Assembly: GCF_006538345.1 (NCBI RefSeq)
Contig: NZ_BJKL01000002.1
Coordinates: forward strand, 1-64,000
Source of the DNA: Alteromonas sp. KUL49
GTDB lineage: Bacteria; Pseudomonadota; Gammaproteobacteria; Enterobacterales; Alteromonadaceae
Length of the DNA stretch: 64,000 nucleotides
Direction of reading: 5' to 3'
A program made the position numbers and the translations under genes. Each line of letters begins with the position of its first letter. Positions within the stretch are counted from its first letter, which is position 1. Positions 38,566 through 48,169 of the stretch are shown piece after piece. The notes beneath the pieces were generated by a model, which was given only the letters and a program-made list of their open reading frames with translations, was not told where the DNA came from and made no database searches.

Positions 38566-41500
38566 ATGGATATCGCACGCTTCTCCATTGAAAAGCCGGT
38601 AAATGTTTGGCTAATGGCGGTTATTATGTTGCTTGGCGGTGTAATCGCTATGTCTAACATAGGCCGACTTGAAGATCCTGCATTTACTATCAAACAGGTT
38701 AAGGTTTTTACCTCATATCCTGGAGCCAGTGCTGAAAAAGTTGAACAGGAAATCACTGAGCCTTTAGAAATTGCTATTCAACAAATGGCACAGTTGAAAA
38801 AACTGACGTCTATTTCCTCACCCGGTCGCTCCGAAATTACGGTTGAAGTGAAAAGTAACTATGACAGTAGTGAGCTTCCGCAAATTTGGGATGAGCTAAG
38901 AAAGCGTCTACGAGATGCTACGGGTTCACTGCCCGCTGGTGCTAATGCACCCGTGGTGTTTGATGACTTTGGTGATGTATACGGCCTCTACTATGCCCTA
39001 AGCGCACCCGATTTTAGCCCCAGAGAACTACGTGAATTCGCCCGTATCATTCGTCGTGACTTACTCACTACCGACGGAGTGGCAAAGGTTACCGTTACCG
39101 GTGTGCAACAGGAACAAATCGTCGCCTACATCAACCCATATCAACTTGCAGGATTTGGTATTTCCTTTCCCGAGCTCACCGCATTGTTTGAAGACAACTT
39201 ACGTCCATTTAATGGTGGTAGAGTAAAAGTCGATGATAAAAATATACGACTTATTGTAGAGCGCGCGCCTGACAAGCTAGAAGAAATTTCGAACTTATCT
39301 TTAGTGGTTCCAGGAACCAATCGTTCATTACGAGTGGCTGATGTAGCTACCTTACGCCTTGAGCCTGCCGATATACAACCTGTAATGATTCGCTACAACG
39401 GTGAGCAAGCACTTACTTTATCGGTATCCGCTCTTTCTAGCGTAAATATTGTTGATGTGGGTAATCGTGTTAATCAAAAAGTTGACGACCTTCTCAAAAG
39501 ACTACCCGTGGGCATCACACTCACGCCTATTTATGACCAAGCAGCGGTTGTTGATGAGTCAGTAGACGGTTTTATTTTAAATCTTGTGATGTCGGTGGCA
39601 GTGGTTACATTTACCCTTTGCTTATTTATGGGTTGGCGTTCTGGCGTTGTTGTAGGTGCCGTTTTACTCGTTACCGTAATGGGTACCATATTGATTATGT
39701 GGCTCATGGATATTCAGCTTCAGCGAATTTCACTGGGGGCTATGGTAATTGCTATGGGTATGCTGGTCGACAACGCCATTGTGGTTGCCGAAGGCATGAT
39801 GCTCAGAATGGCCTTTGGCGGCACAGCCAAAGATGCGGCTAGCTTTATTGTTAAACGCACACAATGGCCTCTGCTGGGTGCCACGGTTATCGGCATTGCC
39901 GCTTTCTCTGGCATAGGTTTGTCTGATGACGCCACAGGTGAATTTTTGTACTCGCTGTTTGCTGTGGTTCTAGTTTCACTATTATTAAGCTGGATTCTAG
40001 CAGTGACTTTAGTGCCGGTATTGGGTGCGTACTTTTACCGCAAAGGTGTAAAGCCCCTTGATGATGATCATCGTTCAACCGCGCAAACTTGGTTTGTGAG
40101 CGTTTTGCACAGCGCTCTCAAGTTCAGGTGGTTAACTATTGCTGCACTATTGGTTATTACGGTGGTGGCCTATGGAAGCTTTGGCAAGGTAAAACAAGGC
40201 TTTTTCCCGCCATCGAATGCGCCCATATTCTTCGTCCATTATTGGGCGCCACAAGACCGAGATATTAGAGCGACAGAACTAGCCGTAATAGAAGCGGAAT
40301 CGCGAATTTTGGGTCAAGATCATATTTCCGCCGTTTCCACATTTATAGGGCAAGGAGCAGATCGCTTTACGCTGACCTATGGGCCACAAAGTGCCAATGA
40401 AAACTACGGTTTCTTTATGGTGCGTGTAGACGAACTCGAAAATATTCCGTCTGTGATAGAAGCAATAGCCCCAGGTTTACAAGACGTAGATCTAGATGCA
40501 AGCTTCTATTTTGAGCGCATGCAATTTGGTCCGGGTGGTGGTGCTAAGCTTCAACCTAGATTCTCTGGGCCAGATATTCATGTATTGCGAGATTTGGCTG
40601 AGCAAGCTAAAGCTATTCTCATTGAAGACGGCAAAGTAAAAGACGTTCGTCACAATTGGCGAGAAAAAGGTGTGGCTATAAACACGCTGTTCGACAATTA
40701 CAATGCGGGAATAGCCGGCGTCTCTCATGCTGATTTTAGCCAGACTATCCAGTACGCCAGTAGCGGTTTGCAATTAGGTACGGTGCAAGATGGGGACTAC
40801 CCCTATCCCATTGTAGCTAAGATGGCAAAACCAGAAGCTACCGTGTTACAAGCGATTCGAGAAAGTCAGGTATGGTCGTCTCAACAAGCACAATATGTTC
40901 CTTTTACTCAGGTTTCTGGCGGGCTAGATGTTCAAACTGAAGAACTTCGCATACACCGTCTTGATCGAGTGAGAACAATAACCGTACAAGCAGATCCCGG
41001 CGATAACGAAACCGCTGGAGAAGCATTGGCACGTATACGTCCCAAAATTGAAGCAATTCCCCTACCATTGGGCTATTCCTTGGAATGGGGCGGCGAATTT
41101 GAAAGCGCCTCAGAGGCACAAGAAGCCCTTGGGGCCGGTTTACCCGCAGGCTTCTTAGTGATGTTCATTATTTCAGTGTTGTTATTTGGCCATGCTAGAC
41201 AGCCACTGATAATTTGGCTTGTGGTGCCGATGGCTGTGGTTGGCGTAGTCACTGGTTTGCTTGCTACCGATATGCCCTTTGGATTTATGTCGTTGCTCGG
41301 CTTCTTAAGCCTGTTTGGAATGTTGATTAAGAACGCCATCGTCCTGATTGAAGAAATTGACCTTCAAATTGAAGAAGGCCAACCCATACGCACAGCGATC
41401 GTTGAGGCAACACTCAGTCGCTTGAGGCCAGTAAGTTTGGCTGCCGTCACTACTATTCTGGGTATGGCACCGCTGCTTTTCGACGCTTTCTTTGCAGACA

Positions 41501-41601
41501 TGGCGGTGACTATTATGGGTGGATTAGCGTTCGCCACCATATTAACACTGATTGCAGTGCCCGTGCTTTACAGCATACTGTTTAAAGTAAGCTACCGATA
41601 A
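38566..41601 (+). CDS. RND efflux permease 2
   Basis: A 1011-residue inner-membrane RND pump with two porter domains and about twelve helices. N-terminal IEKPVNVWLMAVIMLLGG is helix 1. In helix 4 the relay motif reads GMLVDNAIVV (D402), so the second aspartate of AcrB is replaced by Asn, as in several related pumps. The second half has LLGFLSLFGMLIKNAIVLIEE. It is in an operon with the fusion lipoprotein and opposite a TetR regulator; no outer-membrane factor is nearby. Substrate unknown. Confidence 0.94.
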   Translation: MDIARFSIEKPVNVWLMAVIMLLGGVIAMSNIGRLEDPAFTIKQVKVFTSYPGASAEKVEQEITEPLEIAIQQMAQLKKLTSISSPGRSEITVEVKSNYDSSELPQIWDELRKRLRDATGSLPAGANAPVVFDDFGDVYGLYYALSAPDFSPRELREFARIIRRDLLTTDGVAKVTVTGVQQEQIVAYINPYQLAGFGISFPELTALFEDNLRPFNGGRVKVDDKNIRLIVERAPDKLEEISNLSLVVPGTNRSLRVADVATLRLEPADIQPVMIRYNGEQALTLSVSALSSVNIVDVGNRVNQKVDDLLKRLPVGITLTPIYDQAAVVDESVDGFILNLVMSVAVVTFTLCLFMGWRSGVVVGAVLLVTVMGTILIMWLMDIQLQRISLGAMVIAMGMLVDNAIVVAEGMMLRMAFGGTAKDAASFIVKRTQWPLLGATVIGIAAFSGIGLSDDATGEFLYSLFAVVLVSLLLSWILAVTLVPVLGAYFYRKGVKPLDDDHRSTAQTWFVSVLHSALKFRWLTIAALLVITVVAYGSFGKVKQGFFPPSNAPIFFVHYWAPQDRDIRATELAVIEAESRILGQDHISAVSTFIGQGADRFTLTYGPQSANENYGFFMVRVDELENIPSVIEAIAPGLQDVDLDASFYFERMQFGPGGGAKLQPRFSGPDIHVLRDLAEQAKAILIEDGKVKDVRHNWREKGVAINTLFDNYNAGIAGVSHADFSQTIQYASSGLQLGTVQDGDYPYPIVAKMAKPEATVLQAIRESQVWSSQQAQYVPFTQVSGGLDVQTEELRIHRLDRVRTITVQADPGDNETAGEALARIRPKIEAIPLPLGYSLEWGGEFESASEAQEALGAGLPAGFLVMFIISVLLFGHARQPLIIWLVVPMAVVGVVTGLLATDMPFGFMSLLGFLSLFGMLIKNAIVLIEEIDLQIEEGQPIRTAIVEATLSRLRPVSLAAVTTILGMAPLLFDAFFADMAVTIMGGLAFATILTLIAVPVLYSILFKVSYR

Positions 41602-41606
41602 CAAAC

Positions 41607-41837
41607 AAAGGCCGCTCTGAAATCGACTCAGAGTGTAATGCCTATCGATTAGCTTGGTTTTCGATATAAGCGAGGGGAAGTAATTAACTTTTTACGGCCG
41701 TCCTCGGCATGGATGCCGAGGTCGAGCCCCATGGAAGGGTCTACTGCGTGCAGTAAAAAGTTCATTACTTCCCCTCAGTGAGGTCGAAACAGCCTTTTAT
41801 CGCTTAACTGACTGGCATTAGACCCAGAGCGGCCTTT
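41607..41837. repeat. Nested 230-bp palindrome with conserved-core hairpin, copy 2
   Basis: Outermost arms 41607-41619 and 41825-41837 pair perfectly (13 bp). A second pair is TAATGCC 41636-41642 with GGCATTA 41814-41820. The inner pair, 41672-41695 with 41753-41776, matches 23 of 24. Inside lies the conserved core GGCATGGATGCC..CGAGCC..GCGT, on the plus strand. It fills the gap between the convergent RND pump and CBS-domain genes. Confidence 0.85.
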
Positions 41838-41851
41838 CACATTGCTTGGGC

Positions 41852-42274
41852 TTACATCTTTTTTGACGCAACTCGACTCTCCATGAAACACATAACATCG
41901 CGCCACGAGACAATCCCAACGGGATGGTTATTTTCATCCACTATAGGCAAACAGGACACACCAAATTCGTTAAACATAGCTATTGCCTTGAATATACTTG
42001 CGTGAGGCGGCAACGAAATAACGTCTCTCGTCATTATTTGGTGTGCTTTTTTGTCTAGCGTAGCTCTGTCTTTAGTTCGCTCGCCCATGGTATCTAAAAA
42101 CGGACTCACCGCTTTAAGCAAATCCCGATCGGAAATAACACCGACTAGCTTATTGTCATGTACAACTAATAAATGATGAAAACCCGTGGCGCTGAACAGC
42201 TCTCGTAATGTGTGCAAGCTATCATCCATATGCACGCTTACCACTCGCTTAGTCATAATACTTGCTATTGCCAT
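41852..42274 (-). CDS. Tandem CBS-domain protein
   Basis: A soluble protein of about 140 residues with two CBS domains: MAIASIMTKRVVSVHMDDSLHTLRELF..HHLLVVHDNKLVGVISDRDLL and AHQIMTRDVISLPPHASIFKAIAMF..SCLPIVDENNHPVGIVSWRDVM. Such stand-alone pairs bind adenine nucleotides and act as energy sensors. The ATG at 42274 (near GAGAGG) fits the domain start better than the one at 42322. Target unknown. Confidence 0.88.
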   Translation of the reverse strand: MAIASIMTKRVVSVHMDDSLHTLRELFSATGFHHLLVVHDNKLVGVISDRDLLKAVSPFLDTMGERTKDRATLDKKAHQIMTRDVISLPPHASIFKAIAMFNEFGVSCLPIVDENNHPVGIVSWRDVMCFMESRVASKKM

Positions 42275-42386
42275 ACGACTCGCCCTCTCATCTTTCGACC
42301 CACGAGTAGCGCCTACTGTCACTACCAGTTTTTATTTATCTGATATAGCATAAGATTTTGATTTCATACAAGGTACGCGGGTAAAC

Positions 42387-43247
42387 GTGATGAGACAGTT
42401 AATACTCATAGTAAGTTTCTATATTGTGACGTGCAACGCACTGGCTACCGAGTCTGAGATCCGCATTCACACCAACAGTTACAATATTCAGGCGATTATC
42501 AATGTACCAGATAAGCCAGCACAACACGGAAAGTACCCTGCCATTGTTATGTTACACGGCACGGCGTCACATAAGGATGAAGTGGGTAATTTGTACAAGT
42601 CTCTCGCAGCAAAACTCGCAGAGGTTGGTATTGCCTCAATCCGAATTGACTTTGCAGGTTTTGGCGACAGTGAAGCAGCAATGTCTGACTATACCCTCAC
42701 CTCTGCAGTTAATGACGCCACTGTTGCACTTCAACACCTATCATCACACCCGCACGTTGATACAGAAAGATTGGGTGTTATCGGTTTTAGCCAAGGTGCT
42801 CTTATTGCTCAGTTAGTTGCGGTTCAACATCCGAGCATTAAAGCACTTGTGGCATGGTCTCCTGCGATAGGCGATGGTATTACAGCAATGCAGGACTTTT
42901 ACAATGCCCATATTCAACAGGCAAAAACGGTAGGGATTGCTAGAGTAGAACTTGGTTGGAGAGATGATTTACTGGTTAGCAAGCAATGGTTTGACGAACT
43001 TGCTTCCCAAACCTCATTGAGTGATTTGGCAAACTTCACAGGCGCTACGTTGGCAATATCCGGAAGCGAAGACAAGGTTTTGCCTTGGGAGAATGCCACT
43101 GCACTGGTAGAGGCAACAAATAGTGATAACGCGCAGGCAATAGTGATTAAAGGGGCTGATCACATCTTTAACGTACTTCAAGAGTCTCAGCCGCAACCTA
43201 ACGCGTTGCTCTCGCTCACCACTCACTGGCTCTCAAACAACCTGTAA
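42387..43247 (+). CDS. Exported alpha/beta hydrolase
   Basis: A 286-residue protein with a signal peptide (MMRQLILIVSFYIVTCNALA). The hydrolase core has the oxyanion block VMLHGTASHKDE (about 54-65), the nucleophile elbow GFSQG (S135), acid ISGSEDKVLPW and His in KGADHIFN. It resembles dienelactone hydrolase or peptidase-like S9/BAAT enzymes; a feruloyl esterase-like role is possible but not shown. Single gene, divergent from the CBS gene. Confidence 0.85.
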   Translation: MMRQLILIVSFYIVTCNALATESEIRIHTNSYNIQAIINVPDKPAQHGKYPAIVMLHGTASHKDEVGNLYKSLAAKLAEVGIASIRIDFAGFGDSEAAMSDYTLTSAVNDATVALQHLSSHPHVDTERLGVIGFSQGALIAQLVAVQHPSIKALVAWSPAIGDGITAMQDFYNAHIQQAKTVGIARVELGWRDDLLVSKQWFDELASQTSLSDLANFTGATLAISGSEDKVLPWENATALVEATNSDNAQAIVIKGADHIFNVLQESQPQPNALLSLTTHWLSNNL

Positions 43248-43290
43248 TCACGTTATTTAAGGCCAGTGAAATGGTTCAGTGTGTTATAGC

Positions 43291-43310
43291 TAGCGTTAGT
43301 TAAAACGCTA
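43291..43310. repeat. Short inverted repeat between convergent genes
   Basis: TAGCGTT (43291-43297) pairs with AACGCTA (43304-43310). It lies just before the end of the oxidoreductase gene and could weakly end transcription on either strand. Confidence 0.4.
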
Positions 43311-43314
43311 CAAT

Positions 43315-44306
43315 CTATCCGACACCGTTGATTACTACTTTACCCATAGCTTTACCACTTGATAAACGAGCATGGGCATCACCGGCTTGTTCAAAGGTGA
43401 ACACTTCTTCGTCCAATACTGGGGTCAATTTACCCTCATCAGCAATTTTCGCCAATGTCGACAAAATCTCACCATGTGATTCTCGCATTACATTGTGAAT
43501 CATAGGAATAAGCATAAACACCACATGTAAGCTCAACCCTTTAAAGTGAGCTACGCTTAAGTCTGACTCAACTAATGAAACGGTAGTTGCTACTTGCCCA
43601 TTCAGTGCCGCCGCGTTGTATGAATTCTGCAAATTTGGGCCACCAACTGAATCATACACAACATCAAAACCTTTGCTAGACGTGTGCGCTGCAACATAGT
43701 CCTCAACCGCTTCTTCGCGGTAGTTAATAAAGGTACCACCAAGCTTTTCAATAAGGGCTTTTTGCTTATCTGAACTTCCAGTAGCAAACACATTTGCACC
43801 AAAATAATTAGCAAGCTGCAACGCAATATGACCAACACCGCCAGCGCCACCGTGAACGAGTACACTTTGCCCTTCTCTTGTATTTGCTCGCACTAAACCT
43901 TCATAGGCAGTTATACCCACCAATGGTATCGCTGCTGCCTCGCGCATAGATAAAGACTTAGGCTTATGGGCAATAAGCCTAACGTCAGCAGGCATGTACT
44001 CAGCGAGTGCGCCTTGAAGGTCTCCAAGCCCACCTGCACAGCCGTATACCTCATCACCAACACTGTATTCCAACACCTCGTCGCCCACTTCAACAATAGT
44101 GCCGGCAAAGTCCATACCTAATATACCCGGAAGCGCTGGAGAAAAGGTAAATCTGTTCCCATTTGCCTAATCATAGTGTCAACCGTATTAACACTAGAAG
44201 CAGCCACTTTCACCAACACTTCACCCGATTTAATCGCCGGTTTCTGTATATCAGCCAAGGTAAATACTTCTGGGCCACCGAACTCATTTATAACCATTGC
44301 TTTCAT
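43315..44306 (-). CDS. Zinc-type alcohol dehydrogenase / quinone oxidoreductase (frameshifted as read)
   Basis: Starts at MKAMVINEFGGPEVF (ATG 44306). As read it stops near 44118, but adding one base to the four-A run at 44142-44145 gives PFSPALPGILGMDFAGTIVEVGDEV and continues to 43315, about 330 residues. The MDR-family features are GMDFAGTIVEVG, the NADPH-binding VHGGAGGVGHIALQLA and AKPKSL..AAAIPLVGITAYEGL. No zinc-site cysteines are evident, which suggests the quinone-oxidoreductase branch. It is divergent from a LysR gene that may control it. Confidence 0.87.
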
Positions 44307-44477
44307 TATGTCACTCGCTTTGTCTTTTTGAATGTCTTCAATACTAGTTGCAAAGTCTCGCTGTGATAATTGAGATAACCTTATAAAGAGTTTATAGTTA
44401 TTATTGATAATAGATTTATTTAATACGTTTAATATCAAATAAATTCCATCTGTTGACTACATTGGACCAGATGCTTA

Positions 44478-45395
44478 ATGAATATAGATCACCTGAAGCT
44501 TTTCGTGCGCGTTGCCTATACAAAAAACATCAGCGCCGCCGGTCGAGAGATGCACCTTTCGCCTGCAGTATCCAGTGCCTACATTAGCAAGTTAGAAGCT
44601 GACGTAGGCGTGAGATTAATTCACAGAACCACTAGACAGGTTGGCCTGACGGACGACGGCAAGCAGTTTCTTCCCCATGCAGAGTCGATTTTAAATACCG
44701 TGGAGACTGCACAGGCATCGGTAGGCAACGGAAAACAAATACCCAAGGGCACCTTGAGGATCACTGCACCTGCATCCTTTGGTCGCATGCACATCATTCC
44801 CGCCATCAAGCAATTTTTAGATGACTATCCGCAAATCAAAATCGACTTTAGATTCAGTGACAGTATTTTAGATGTGGTGGAAGGTGGCTACGATATCGCT
44901 ATCAGAGACGCCGCCCTTAAAGACTCTAGCCTTCATGCGCGAAAAATAGCGCCTGATCACCGCATTCTCGTTGCTGCTCCTAGCTATATTGAACGACACG
45001 GCGAACCCGATACTATTGAAGCCCTTGAACAACACCAAGCAGTAGCGTTGTCGGGATTGCGCACATGGGAATTTGAAACCGACAAGGGAGTGGCATCTAT
45101 CAGGCCCAAAGTTAACTTGAGCGTAGACAACGGAGAGGCCGTACGCGACGCCTGCATACATGGCAATGGCATCACTATAATGTCGACTTGGTGTTGCTAT
45201 GAAGCGCTAATGAAAGGGCAGCTTGTGCAAGTTCTCCCTTCTGCTCGACTATTTCCTACTTGCGATTTATGGGCTGTGTATCCAAGCCAACGTTTACTCG
45301 CACCTAAAGTGCGGGTATTCATTGATTTTCTGGCGTCGCACTTTGGACAAACACCCTATTGGGATGAAGCACTAGCAAAACATACTTCGAATTAA
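44478..45395 (+). CDS. LysR family transcriptional regulator
   Basis: A 305-residue regulator. The winged helix at residues 1-60 reads FVRVAYTKNISAAGREMHLSPAVSSAYISKLEADVGVRLIHRTTRQVGLT. The substrate-binding domain follows (PKGTLRITAPASFGRMHIIPAI). It lies divergent from the quinone-oxidoreductase gene across about 170 bases, the classical LysR-target layout. Confidence 0.93.
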   Translation: MNIDHLKLFVRVAYTKNISAAGREMHLSPAVSSAYISKLEADVGVRLIHRTTRQVGLTDDGKQFLPHAESILNTVETAQASVGNGKQIPKGTLRITAPASFGRMHIIPAIKQFLDDYPQIKIDFRFSDSILDVVEGGYDIAIRDAALKDSSLHARKIAPDHRILVAAPSYIERHGEPDTIEALEQHQAVALSGLRTWEFETDKGVASIRPKVNLSVDNGEAVRDACIHGNGITIMSTWCCYEALMKGQLVQVLPSARLFPTCDLWAVYPSQRLLAPKVRVFIDFLASHFGQTPYWDEALAKHTSN

Positions 45396-45569
45396 CTACA
45401 CATTTCATTTATACCGTCTAAGCATAAGTTCTAAAAACCCCCTAGCCAGCTAAACAATTTATTTATAGACTGCCTGCACAAGAATAATAACGACAGGTTA
45501 CGTGTGCTATCACTCAAAGGTCATGGTGCACACTATGTCTAATATGTTTTAAATAGGGTTCTTTATTTA

Positions 45570-46688
45570 ATGTCTCAACAACAAGTAGGTTTAGTTGGCT
45601 GGCGTGGAATGGTCGGCTCGGTGCTAATGCAACGTATGGAAGAAGAACAAGACTTCGCGCACATCGCGCCTACGTTCTTTACCACGTCTCAAAAAGGGTT
45701 ACCTGCGCCCACTATTGGTGGCACATCATACGGTGTGTTAGAAGACGCTTTCGACATCGAAGCACTGGCAAAACAAGATATTATTATCACTTGTCAGGGC
45801 GGTGATTACACCAAAGACGTTTACCCTAAACTACGTGAATCAGGCTGGAACGGCTATTGGATTGATGCGGCATCTGCACTAAGAATGGACGATGACGCCA
45901 TTATCGTTCTTGACCCAGTAAACCGCGACAGCATAGACAGCGGTTTAGCCAATGGTGTTAAAACCTTTGTGGGCGGTAACTGTACAGTTTCACTTATGCT
46001 ACTTGCCTTAGGTGGTTTGTTCGAGAAAGGCTTGGTTGAATGGGCGAGCCCAATGACCTATCAAGCCGCGTCTGGTTCAGGTGCCAAGCACATGCGTGAA
46101 CTCATCAGTCAAATGGGTGCCATTCACGACAAGGTCAAAGACAAAGTATCCGACCCTGCTACCGCTATTCTTGATATCGACAAAGAAGTGGCTGAGTTTA
46201 TTCGCAGTAGCGACTATCCAAGCGACCAATTTGGAGTTCCACTGGCTGGAAGTTTGATCCCTTACATCGACAGCCAACTGCCTTCGGGACAAAGTCGTGA
46301 AGAGTGGAAAGCGGAATCAGAAGCAAACAAGATTTTAGCCACACAAACTAACGTACCTATCGACGGTATTTGTGTGCGTGTGGGCGCTATGCGTTGCCAC
46401 AGCCAAGCCATTACGCTCAAGCTAACCAAGGACCTACCCGTTGAGGAAATCGAGTCTATCCTTGCTGAACACAACGACTGGGTGAAAGTTGTCGCTAATG
46501 ATCGCGACGAGACTATGCAAGAGCTAACACCGGCTAAGGTGACGGGCACACTGTCTATACCCGTAGGTCGTATCCGTAAGCTCACTATGGGACCTGAGTA
46601 TATCTCGGCGTTTACCGTAGGTGATCAGCTATTGTGGGGTGCAGCCGAACCACTTCGCAGAATGCTTAGGATCATATTGGGCAAATAA
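45570..46688 (+). CDS. asd: Aspartate-semialdehyde dehydrogenase
   Basis: Reduces aspartyl phosphate in the route to lysine, threonine and methionine. It is the proteobacterial type, 372 residues. NADPH motif [15 protein letters not shown] is at residues 6-20, the catalytic cysteine is in GGNCTVS (C138), and the substrate segment [13 protein letters not shown] follows. No lysine riboswitch fits in the 174-base upstream gap. Confidence 0.96.
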   Translation: MSQQQVGLVGWRGMVGSVLMQRMEEEQDFAHIAPTFFTTSQKGLPAPTIGGTSYGVLEDAFDIEALAKQDIIITCQGGDYTKDVYPKLRESGWNGYWIDAASALRMDDDAIIVLDPVNRDSIDSGLANGVKTFVGGNCTVSLMLLALGGLFEKGLVEWASPMTYQAASGSGAKHMRELISQMGAIHDKVKDKVSDPATAILDIDKEVAEFIRSSDYPSDQFGVPLAGSLIPYIDSQLPSGQSREEWKAESEANKILATQTNVPIDGICVRVGAMRCHSQAITLKLTKDLPVEEIESILAEHNDWVKVVANDRDETMQELTPAKVTGTLSIPVGRIRKLTMGPEYISAFTVGDQLLWGAAEPLRRMLRIILGK

Positions 46689-46707
46689 ATCGCCCTAAAA
46701 ACTCAAC

Positions 46708-46748
46708 AGGCATGGCTCGATAGATTATCAACGCCATGCCTTTTGTTT
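46708..46748 (+). terminator. Terminator of asd
   Basis: AGGCATGGC (46708-46716) pairs with GCCATGCCT (46733-46741) and is followed by TTTTGTTT. It lies 20 bases after the asd stop and before the convergent VOC gene. Confidence 0.8.
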
Positions 46749-47103
46749 ATATGGTGTCAGACCAGACCGCCAACTCGTTCCCACCGGGCTCTATAAAATG
46801 AAAACGGCAGCCTCCAGGAAAGGCAAAAGTATCTTTAGCAATCACACCACCACACTCCACGACTTTCGCTTTTATTCCATCAATATCTTTTGAATAGAAC
46901 ACCAACAAAGGCGCGCCATTTTCGGCTTTGAGAACGGTAGGTGAATAGTAAAAACCACCGTCTAAGCCTGTTTCACTGAACGCCGTATATTCTGGGCCAT
47001 AATCGGTAAACTCCCACTCAAACACAGCACCAAAAAATGCCTTTGTGGCGTCAATATCTTTGGTAGCAAATTCTACGTAGTTTAGTAACCCAACATTCGA
47101 CAT
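46747..47103 (-). CDS. VOC family (glyoxalase-like) protein
   Basis: A 118-residue single-domain protein with the pattern NYVEFATKDIDATKAFFGAVFEWEF at residues 6-30 and a terminal FHFIEPGGNELAVWSD. The His/Glu metal ligands of the fold seem partly present. The reaction cannot be predicted. Single gene. Confidence 0.87.
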   Translation of the reverse strand: MSNVGLLNYVEFATKDIDATKAFFGAVFEWEFTDYGPEYTAFSETGLDGGFYYSPTVLKAENGAPLLVFYSKDIDGIKAKVVECGGVIAKDTFAFPGGCRFHFIEPGGNELAVWSDTI

Positions 47104-47188
47104 AGTTACACCTCTCTTTTTGTTTTAGCTAACCATATAGGAAAACAGAGAGTTTGTCTGTTGCGTTAACAAAATCATTACATACAGA

Positions 47189-47947
47189 TTAGAAAAACTT
47201 GCTAAATAGTAGCCTGACACTAAAGTTGGCGTCGTCGTCTACCAAGGGACTGTCGGTAATGCTGTCGTCATACCACGTATAATCAATCGCAAACTGGGTA
47301 AATCCACCAAAGAAGATGGGCGTTGAGACCGATAAACCCAACGAGGTATTCACTGCACTGTCACCGCTATAAAAACCGCGCTCAGCAGTTACTTCGTCAG
47401 CGCTTACTCCGTAGTAATAATCAACATAGCTCTCGTCGAGATAACTTACGGATGCATTGGGTTCAAAAAACACTGGACCATATTGAAACGCACGCCCCAA
47501 TTGAGCACGTACTTCATAACCGTCTGACTTATTGAGCACATCAAACAACCCAGATACATTTACACGCCAATCATCCCGCTCATACTTAACCGCTAATCCA
47601 GCATCAATGGAAGAATCTCTCTCTTCCATACCCGCAAAAACGTCACTATCTGAATCATCAAAACCCTGAAAGCGAGGTGATAATCTGGCTTCGAACTCGA
47701 TGTCACCAATTTCAGCAAACTCGTAGCTCACAAACGGGCCATACACGGTTAGGTTTTCGCTGCGATACCCAATAATAGGAAGAGGGATAACCCGGTTACC
47801 AAAGCCTTGATAGATTTCTTTGCTTAGCGACAAGCCAACCCCATACAAGAATCCGTTGGGTTCCAGCTGGGCTCTAGCACTTCCTCTTTCGTCCGCACTT
47901 ACCGCACCAGACAACACAGCCAACATCAATACCGCCAGCTTTTTCAT
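47189..47947 (-). CDS. MipA/OmpV family outer-membrane protein
   Basis: A 252-residue outer-membrane barrel. The signal peptide is MKKLAVLMLAVLSGAVSA; the mature part has LYGVGLSLSKEIYQG, GNRVIPLPIIGYRSENLTVYGPFVSYEF and ends in ...RLLFSKFF with a terminal aromatic. This is the MipA scaffold / OmpV family, associated with the cell wall or with stress. The region 47948-48169 upstream is AT-rich and shows no clear signal. Confidence 0.88.
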   Translation of the reverse strand: MKKLAVLMLAVLSGAVSADERGSARAQLEPNGFLYGVGLSLSKEIYQGFGNRVIPLPIIGYRSENLTVYGPFVSYEFAEIGDIEFEARLSPRFQGFDDSDSDVFAGMEERDSSIDAGLAVKYERDDWRVNVSGLFDVLNKSDGYEVRAQLGRAFQYGPVFFEPNASVSYLDESYVDYYYGVSADEVTAERGFYSGDSAVNTSLGLSVSTPIFFGGFTQFAIDYTWYDDSITDSPLVDDDANFSVRLLFSKFF

Positions 47948-48169
47948 GATTCATATTCCTTTAGGACAAAATGGGTATTACGAAAGGTTTATGAAAGCGT
48001 TCACTTATTGAGGAAATGAGTTGTACTCGAAGCTTTAAAATTTTGGGACTCACCTCTTTGAAGTAGAATTATTAAAATAGAAAATAACCAGATGTTCGGC
48101 ATAATAATGTGTCATGTAACAGTGAAGTAGTGTTTAATTAACGTACAAAAAACGGTAAGGTACACGGAA

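Noticed and set aside
31830..41601. The two RND operons as one duplicated unit
   Set aside because: The pumps differ in length, relay motif (DD against DN) and adaptor type (membrane-anchored against lipoprotein), so they are not a recent duplication.
45396..45569. Possible lysine riboswitch before asd
   Set aside because: The gap is 174 bases and lacks the conserved multi-helix core; nothing riboswitch-like could be folded by eye.
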